A DNA stretch of 64,000 nt from Candidatus Roizmanbacteria bacterium UBA1450 (GTDB taxonomy: Bacteria; Patescibacteriota; Microgenomatia; UBA1406; GWC2-37-13), in NCBI GenBank assembly GCA_002329205.1, contig DCTC01000001.1, positions 768,623-832,622 of the forward strand. Direction: 5' to 3'. The notes below the pieces were generated by a model. That model was given only the letters and a program-made list of their open reading frames with translations. It searched no databases and was not told the DNA's origin. This document shows positions 59,282 through 64,000 of this stretch, piece after piece. The position numbers were made by a program, and so were the translations under genes. Within the stretch, counting starts at the first letter, position 1. The number at the start of each line of letters is the position of its first letter.

Positions 59282-61330
59282 TTGCTCAACAAAATCAATT
59301 TCTCTCGTATAGCATTGAATATGATTTCTCATCATCTGGCTGATCTTGATTGTAAATCTTTTGAACATATCGCCCGCTTAACATCCGATATCTTGTGGGA
59401 GTGGGATCTAGTGGGGAAAAAATTGAAACGGGAGTCGGGCTTATCTGAGAAATTTGATTATTATATTGATCAGGAGCATGAAGATGAGCAGTGGTGGTTG
59501 GATCATATTCATGAGGAAGATCGAAATCGTGTGAAGGCAGAACTCAATACAGTATTAGCAGATGCAAAAGAACAGCGATGGGAAAGCGTATATCGCTTTT
59601 ACAGAGAAGACGGTTCCTGCATATGGGCATTTGACAGAGCCATTATTTTCCGTGACAAGAGAGGAAAAGCTGTCCGGTTACTCGGGTCCATGGTTGATAT
59701 TACCGAGAGAAAAAATACGCAGGATAAATTGAAGATCAGACTCAAAATGCAGAAAGCAATCTCTGAATTGAGTCAGGAAGCATTGTCATTCGTAAATATT
59801 TATGCATTTCTGCAGCAGGCTGCTCACCATCTGCAGTCATATTTAGATGTTGAATTTATAAAAATCCTGGAGCTGTCGCCGGATGGCAACGAGCTGTTGC
59901 TACGGGCGGGCGTAGGTTGGAATCGAGGTGTAGAGAATCACAGCACGATAGTTGAGACAGGGACACATTCACAGTCTGGCTACACTCTACTTTCCAAAAA
60001 ACCGGTTATTGTTCGTGATCTTCGCAAAGAAAAGCGTTTTTCCGGACCTAATTTATTGACTCAGCACAATGTCAGGAGCGGTATGAGTGTTATATTGTAT
60101 GGAAATTATGGGATATTTGGTATTTTGGGTGCGCATACAAAAAAAATAAGAGACTTTACTCATGAAGATATTGAATATCTGCAGTCTATCGCCAACATTA
60201 TCTCACTTGCAATTCAGAGACACCAAACAGAAGAGGAGCTGAGGAAAAGCCAAGCGCAGTTTAAGGCATTGTATGATGCCAATATTATCGGCGTCATGTA
60301 TGAAAATACAAACGGAGATATCACGGAAGCAAATGATGCTTTTTTGAAGATGCTCGGGTATACCAGAACGGAATTTGAAAGAAAGCAGCTGAACTGGCGT
60401 GATATAACACCGGAGGATTATGAAGAAGCGGATAGGAAAGCCGTATCAGAAGCGTTTTCAACAGGCATAGCACAGCCATATGAAAAAGAATATCTCAAAA
60501 AAGACGGTACGGGAGTTCCGGCAATCGTGGGTGCCGTGATGTTGAATCGGGAAAAAGGAGAAGTTCTGGCATTTGCGTTGGATATAACTGAACGAAAAGA
60601 ACTGGAAAGAAAAAAAGACGAATTTATGAGTATTGCATCACATGAATTGCGGACTCCTCTTACCAGTATCAAAGGATACACCCAAATTCTAGAGCGAATT
60701 ATTCAACAAATGGGCGATGACAAGCTAAAAGCGTATCTGAAAAGAACAAGCAACTATGTAGATAGACTAAACAGCCTAATCGCAGAACTACTTGATGTCT
60801 CAAAGATCCAGGCAGGCAAGCTGGTTATGGACTTTGACACCTTTGATTTTGATAACTTTGTCCGGGAAAGTGTGGAAAGTGTCCAGCATTACAGCACAAA
60901 GCACAAAATTGTGTTAAATGGGAAAGCACGGATATCATTATTAGGGGACAAAAATCGGCTTGAGCAGGTCTTTACGAATCTAATTACCAATGCGATGAAG
61001 TATTCTCCAAACGGGGATAAGGTAGAAATTGATATTAGGATCAAAGATCATAAACTCGTTGTCAGTGTGAGGGATTATGGAATCGGCATTTCACAAAAAG
61101 ATCAAAAAAAACTCTTTAGTCGTTTCTACCGGGTAGAATCGGCATCACAAAAGTTTTCCGGACTCGGGATAGGGTTATATATTTCATGCGAAATAGTACG
61201 AAGACACGGCGGAGAAATGTGGGTATCAAGTAAAAAAGGAAAGGGCTCGACATTTTATTTCTCATTACCGATTTACACTATGAACTCAGTTCCGTTGAGA
61301 GATGACACAAGTAAAATGATCACAGAGTGA
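59282..61330 (+). CDS. PAS-GAF-PAS sensor histidine kinase
   Basis: A 682-residue cytosolic kinase without membrane helices. A first PAS domain (about 25-150, ending MVDITERKN), a GAF domain (about 160-315, with GVGWNRG and SGMSVILYGNYGIFGILGAH), and a second PAS domain (about 325-440, ending LDITERKEL) lead to HisKA with SIASHELRTPLTSIKGY and HATPase_c with NLITNAMKYS, DYGIGIS, FSRFYR and GLGIGLYIS. Signal and partner are unknown. The TTG start at 59282 is the longest; the ATG at 59321 is also possible. Its end overlaps the GIY-YIG gene on the other strand by 45 bases. Confidence 0.88.
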   Translation: MLNKINFSRIALNMISHHLADLDCKSFEHIARLTSDILWEWDLVGKKLKRESGLSEKFDYYIDQEHEDEQWWLDHIHEEDRNRVKAELNTVLADAKEQRWESVYRFYREDGSCIWAFDRAIIFRDKRGKAVRLLGSMVDITERKNTQDKLKIRLKMQKAISELSQEALSFVNIYAFLQQAAHHLQSYLDVEFIKILELSPDGNELLLRAGVGWNRGVENHSTIVETGTHSQSGYTLLSKKPVIVRDLRKEKRFSGPNLLTQHNVRSGMSVILYGNYGIFGILGAHTKKIRDFTHEDIEYLQSIANIISLAIQRHQTEEELRKSQAQFKALYDANIIGVMYENTNGDITEANDAFLKMLGYTRTEFERKQLNWRDITPEDYEEADRKAVSEAFSTGIAQPYEKEYLKKDGTGVPAIVGAVMLNREKGEVLAFALDITERKELERKKDEFMSIASHELRTPLTSIKGYTQILERIIQQMGDDKLKAYLKRTSNYVDRLNSLIAELLDVSKIQAGKLVMDFDTFDFDNFVRESVESVQHYSTKHKIVLNGKARISLLGDKNRLEQVFTNLITNAMKYSPNGDKVEIDIRIKDHKLVVSVRDYGIGISQKDQKKLFSRFYRVESASQKFSGLGIGLYISCEIVRRHGGEMWVSSKKGKGSTFYFSLPIYTMNSVPLRDDTSKMITE

Positions 61331-61567
61331 CTGTTTTTTTTGATGAGTCAGCTGTTTGAGTTTGTATTCTCTTTTGAGCGCATCGCTGCGGTTGCTATAA
61401 ATCTCATAGTATCTCAGGTATACTGGTCGTAGGCGCTGAGTATATTTGGCTCCGCCTGCGAGCATCCCGTTATGCTGCTGAATGCGACGTCCTAAATCAG
61501 TTGTTATTCCTATATAAAATGAACCATCACAACATTGCAGAATGTAAGTATAGTAAATCCTATCCAT
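61286..61567 (-). CDS. GIY-YIG nuclease-domain protein
   Basis: A 93-residue single-domain GIY-YIG nuclease of the UPF0213/YhbQ type. YYTYILQCCDGSFYIGITTDLGRR carries the two Tyr, the Gly and the Arg of the motif, read as YTYIL then FYIG; EYKLKQLTHQKK follows. Such small proteins cut DNA, but the target is unknown. The ATG at 61567 is chosen since TACAAT (complement of 61577-61582) ends nine bases upstream; the open frame to 61711 is not family-like. Confidence 0.85.
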   Translation of the reverse strand: MDRIYYTYILQCCDGSFYIGITTDLGRRIQQHNGMLAGGAKYTQRLRPVYLRYYEIYSNRSDALKREYKLKQLTHQKKQSLCDHFTCVISQRN

Positions 61568-61676
61568 AACTTCTATATTGTAACGAATAGAAAAATGAAT
61601 GGTAGCCAATAATTGATAAACGGAGCTAAAAACTATACAAAATTTAGTCAAGTACAATAAAACAGTCCAACCTATT

Positions 61677-63722
61677 ATGCTCAACAGGCTCAAAGTAACA
61701 ATTAATACCATATTGGCACCGCGTTTGAAAAGATCTTATTTCCCGTATCTGCCGCTTTTTATCGGACTAGTTGTGACAATCGTCGCAACTATATATGTCT
61801 CACGGCAGATAGAAGAAAAGGATAAGCTGCGTTTTGAAAATCAAATAAACAGGACCGTTACGTCAATCAAAGGGAATCTGGATACATACATCGCATTGTT
61901 ACGGGCTGGATCGGGTCTTTTTGCAGCGCAGAATGATGTGACTTATGAAGAATTTGAAGAATTTTTTCAAAAGGTGGAACTTCGGAAATATTATCCGGGA
62001 GTCCAGGGTATCGGTTTTTCACTGAAAGTTCCTGAGGGCAATCAAGATACACTTGTACAGATGATGAGATCACAAGGAATAGTTGACTTTACGATGTATC
62101 CCCAACCAGTCCACGAAGATACCCATGCAATTATTTATCTCCAGCCTCTAGATGAGAGGAATAAGAGAGCGTTGGGTTATGATATGTATTCTGATCCGGT
62201 ACGAAGAGCTGCTATGACTCGAGCTGCCCTGACATCCCAACCCACGATGTCCGGGAAAGTGACCCTGGTACAGGAAATTGATGAGAAAAAACAGGCAGGT
62301 TTTTTGATCTATCTTCCGGTGTATAGTGACGGAAATATTCCGGATACAGAAGAAGAGCGAAGAGAATCTCTCATTGGATATGTGTATAGTCCCTTTCGGA
62401 GTGAGGATTTTTTAAATGCCATAATCAACAGGTCTATAAATCCATTGATAGAGTACGAAGTTTATGATGGTGAGCGGATTGATGAAAATAGCCTACTGTA
62501 TGATTCTAATCCGTTTGAAATTGAAAATGTGCCAGGAAGCCATTATCAAAGCACAAGGAAAATAAGCCTAGCCAACCATACTTGGACGATCGTATTTACA
62601 TCAACGCCTGCATTCAATGCTGCTTCTGAGAAATATGTTGTTCCGCTTGTTTTTTTCGGAGGTTTGATTATCACGACAATTCTGTTCATGCTTACCTATT
62701 ATCACTACAGTGCTCAGCGATACAAAGTAGAACTTCTTGAAGGTATCACTGACGGATTTCTTTCCGTAAATGAACGGTGGCAATTCACGTACGCCAACAA
62801 TAAAGGAGCACATATTCTGGGAAAAGAACCGGAAGAGGTTCTGGGAAACAATTTCTGGAAAGAAGTCCCTGAGCTTGCCAAGACAGAGTACAAAGACATG
62901 TGTCGAAAACTGATGAAAGATCGTCAGCAAAGGCGTTTCGAGATCCATTTTCCACTTATGAATACCTGGTATGCCATACGGGTGTATCCTTCTCAATCAG
63001 GACTATCATTCTTTTTTCAGGATATTACTGACAGAAAGAAACTGGAAGAACGAAAAGACGAATTTTTGGGTATTGCCTCTCATGAGCTGAAGACACCTTT
63101 GACGAGCATCAAAGGATATGTGCAGATTTTAGAGCGTATGGTACGCGATGATGGAAAACCAAAATTGAAGACGTATATACAAAAAATTCATATTTATACT
63201 GAGCGGTTAAATGATCTTATATCAGATCTCCTTGATGTATCCAAAATTAAAGCTGGAAAACTTGAGCTTCACAAATCAGAATTTACAGCAAAAAGCCTCA
63301 TCAATGCGAGTATTGAAAGCGTTGAGCATCTTTCGAATAATTATGAAATCACCTGTACCGGAGACTTAAATGCATCAATAACAGGCGACAAAGACAGACT
63401 GGAGCAGGTACTGGTCAATTTATTGTCAAATGCAATCAAATACTCACCAAAGGCAAAGGAGATTCTCATACATGTGAAAAAAAATAGAGATGATATTGTG
63501 ATCAGTGTCAAGGACTTCGGAATCGGTATTTCTAAACGTGATGAGGAAAAAATATTTGAGAGGTTTTATCGTTCGGACAGCAACCCAAGTAGTATCTCCG
63601 GGTTGGGAATCGGTCTCTATATATCATCAGAAATTGTGAAGCAGCATAAAGGAAGACTGTGGCTAGAAAGCAAAATAGGCAAAGGATCAACATTTTATTT
63701 TTTGATACCCTTAGAAAAATGA
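61677..63722 (+). CDS. CHASE-PAS sensor histidine kinase
   Basis: A 681-residue membrane kinase. A first membrane helix (about 22-40) and a second one (about 320-342) enclose an outside CHASE domain (about 60-300; LRAGSGLFAAQNDVTYEEF, YPGVQGIGFS), which senses small molecules in other bacteria. A PAS domain (about 350-455) and HisKA with GIASHELKTPLTSIKGY follow, then HATPase_c with NLLSNAIKYS, DFGIGIS, FERFYR and GLGIGLYIS. It is a close relative, in its kinase core, of the 59282 product, so the pair may come from duplication. TACAAT at 61653-61658 is a possible -10, 18 bases before the ATG. Confidence 0.9.
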   Translation: MLNRLKVTINTILAPRLKRSYFPYLPLFIGLVVTIVATIYVSRQIEEKDKLRFENQINRTVTSIKGNLDTYIALLRAGSGLFAAQNDVTYEEFEEFFQKVELRKYYPGVQGIGFSLKVPEGNQDTLVQMMRSQGIVDFTMYPQPVHEDTHAIIYLQPLDERNKRALGYDMYSDPVRRAAMTRAALTSQPTMSGKVTLVQEIDEKKQAGFLIYLPVYSDGNIPDTEEERRESLIGYVYSPFRSEDFLNAIINRSINPLIEYEVYDGERIDENSLLYDSNPFEIENVPGSHYQSTRKISLANHTWTIVFTSTPAFNAASEKYVVPLVFFGGLIITTILFMLTYYHYSAQRYKVELLEGITDGFLSVNERWQFTYANNKGAHILGKEPEEVLGNNFWKEVPELAKTEYKDMCRKLMKDRQQRRFEIHFPLMNTWYAIRVYPSQSGLSFFFQDITDRKKLEERKDEFLGIASHELKTPLTSIKGYVQILERMVRDDGKPKLKTYIQKIHIYTERLNDLISDLLDVSKIKAGKLELHKSEFTAKSLINASIESVEHLSNNYEITCTGDLNASITGDKDRLEQVLVNLLSNAIKYSPKAKEILIHVKKNRDDIVISVKDFGIGISKRDEEKIFERFYRSDSNPSSISGLGIGLYISSEIVKQHKGRLWLESKIGKGSTFYFLIPLEK

Positions 63723-63748
63723 TCCTTGTATAGAAGACGATTATCGGT

Positions 63749-63808
63749 TATCATCATAGTATGAATCCCCGTGTCAATGTGCTGAACAATTACTCTCCTC
63801 ATCTCTAG
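63749..63808 (+). promoter_or_regulatory. Possible -10 box and 15-codon leader frame
   Basis: TATCAT (63749-63754) ends six bases before an ATG (63761) that opens MNPRVNVLNNYSPHL and stops at 63808. The spacing equals that of other leaderless genes here. It lies upstream of the gene cut by the window edge and may be a leader peptide or chance. Confidence 0.25.
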
Positions 63809-63871
63809 CTTTCGTCAGGCTCTGTAGCCTCTCACTAACCATTTTATCAATTGGTATCTTCTTATTCAAGT

Positions 63872-64000
63872 ATGGATTTATACCATAAAGAGAAATATAA
63901 GGTCGTAGAGGGAATCCCATCATCGGTTGCTCTATGCACGTGTTGGAATGACCCTTTTATGATCGCAAACAAACATCCAGAAGTTCGCAAATTATTTGCA
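63872..64000 (+). CDS. Partial gene at window edge, unrecognised
   Basis: Forty-three codons from an ATG at 63872 stay open to the last base. The start MDLYHKEKYKVVEG, then IPSSVALCTCWNDP, looks like real coding sequence, but too little is present to name a family; SSVALCTCW faintly resembles the MtrA/DUF4346-type N-terminus. No Shine-Dalgarno is seen. Confidence 0.45.
   Translation, partial: MDLYHKEKYKVVEGIPSSVALCTCWNDPFMIANKHPEVRKLFA

Noticed and set aside
1..64000. Alternative genetic code with TGA read as Gly
   Set aside because: TGA ends many genes at the family-expected length and takes part in ATGA overlaps (6199, 28318).
1..64000. CRISPR arrays, insertion sequences, prophage or rRNA genes
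   Set aside because: No regular repeat-spacer pattern, transposase, integrase, phage structural gene or rRNA-like stretch was seen on reading both strands.

Overview
The window is one contiguous stretch of a bacterial chromosome of about 40% GC, with densely packed, often overlapping genes on both strands. TGA is used as a stop, so the code is standard. I see no rRNA, CRISPR array, transposase or phage gene. The gene style suggests a Patescibacteria (Candidate Phyla Radiation) bacterium, perhaps of the Microgenomates branch: many genes have a -10 hexamer 5-9 bases before the start codon (leaderless mRNAs), surface proteins end in a pilin-like double membrane segment, and the glycolytic set contains a DhnA-type class I aldolase. 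The placement is inference; no marker gene in the window fixes it.

Layout. 1-4.5 kb: a ferric-reductase-like haem protein and a complete Fe(III) ABC importer. 4.5-6.6 kb: an unrecognised protein whose C-terminal half carries nucleoside-phosphorylase-like motifs, translationally coupled to a lone receiver domain. 6.7-9.2 kb: zwf and gnd (oxidative pentose phosphate pathway). 9.3-15.4 kb: a cyclase-family hydrolase, superoxide dismutase, a PAS histidine kinase, small stress membrane proteins, and a beta-propeller protein with a pilin-like tail. 15.4-22.3 kb: truB, then a wall block (GH18 hydrolase, D,D-carboxypeptidase-like protein, PBP1A), a VIT/CCC1 metal transporter and small membrane proteins. 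22.4-26.7 kb: an OmpR-type regulator, a frameshifted SDR, a family-4 uracil-DNA glycosylase and an FAD oxidoreductase. 26.8-30.4 kb: a TasA-like fibre protein, a SipW-type signal peptidase, a lamin-tail protein and a membrane-anchored partner. 30.4-36.4 kb: a VKOR-dihydroorotate dehydrogenase fusion, YibE/F, a thermonuclease, tRNA-Pro, two secreted Cys-containing proteins, RadC. 36.4-41 kb: a Ca2+-type P-ATPase, a second ferric-reductase-like protein, DUF192, YtxH and a peroxiredoxin. 41-45.3 kb: fba-gap-pgk-glpX. 45.3-51.8 kb: a HIT protein, a candidate structured RNA, an alkyltransferase-like protein, CorA, ClpB with a CIRCE-like operator, MsrA, MsrB and YidD. 51.8-57.7 kb: trmD, a Gld-type ABC exporter, a Nudix hydrolase and gltX. 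57.7-64 kb: a small phosphatase, a lipid kinase, two large sensor kinases around a GIY-YIG nuclease, and a gene cut by the window edge.

Together the genes describe a fermenting or gluconeogenic small cell with NADPH from the pentose pathway, good defence against oxidants (SodA, MsrA/B, Bcp, VIT, VKOR), active wall remodelling and a TasA-like surface-fibre locus. The most interesting points are the leaderless-start pattern, the VKOR-DHODH fusion, the phosphorylase-like/receiver pair, the tasA-sipW locus with a 13-bp hairpin between substrate and peptidase, two genes that need a -1 shift at a seven-base homopolymer, and the structured RNA at 45.8 kb.
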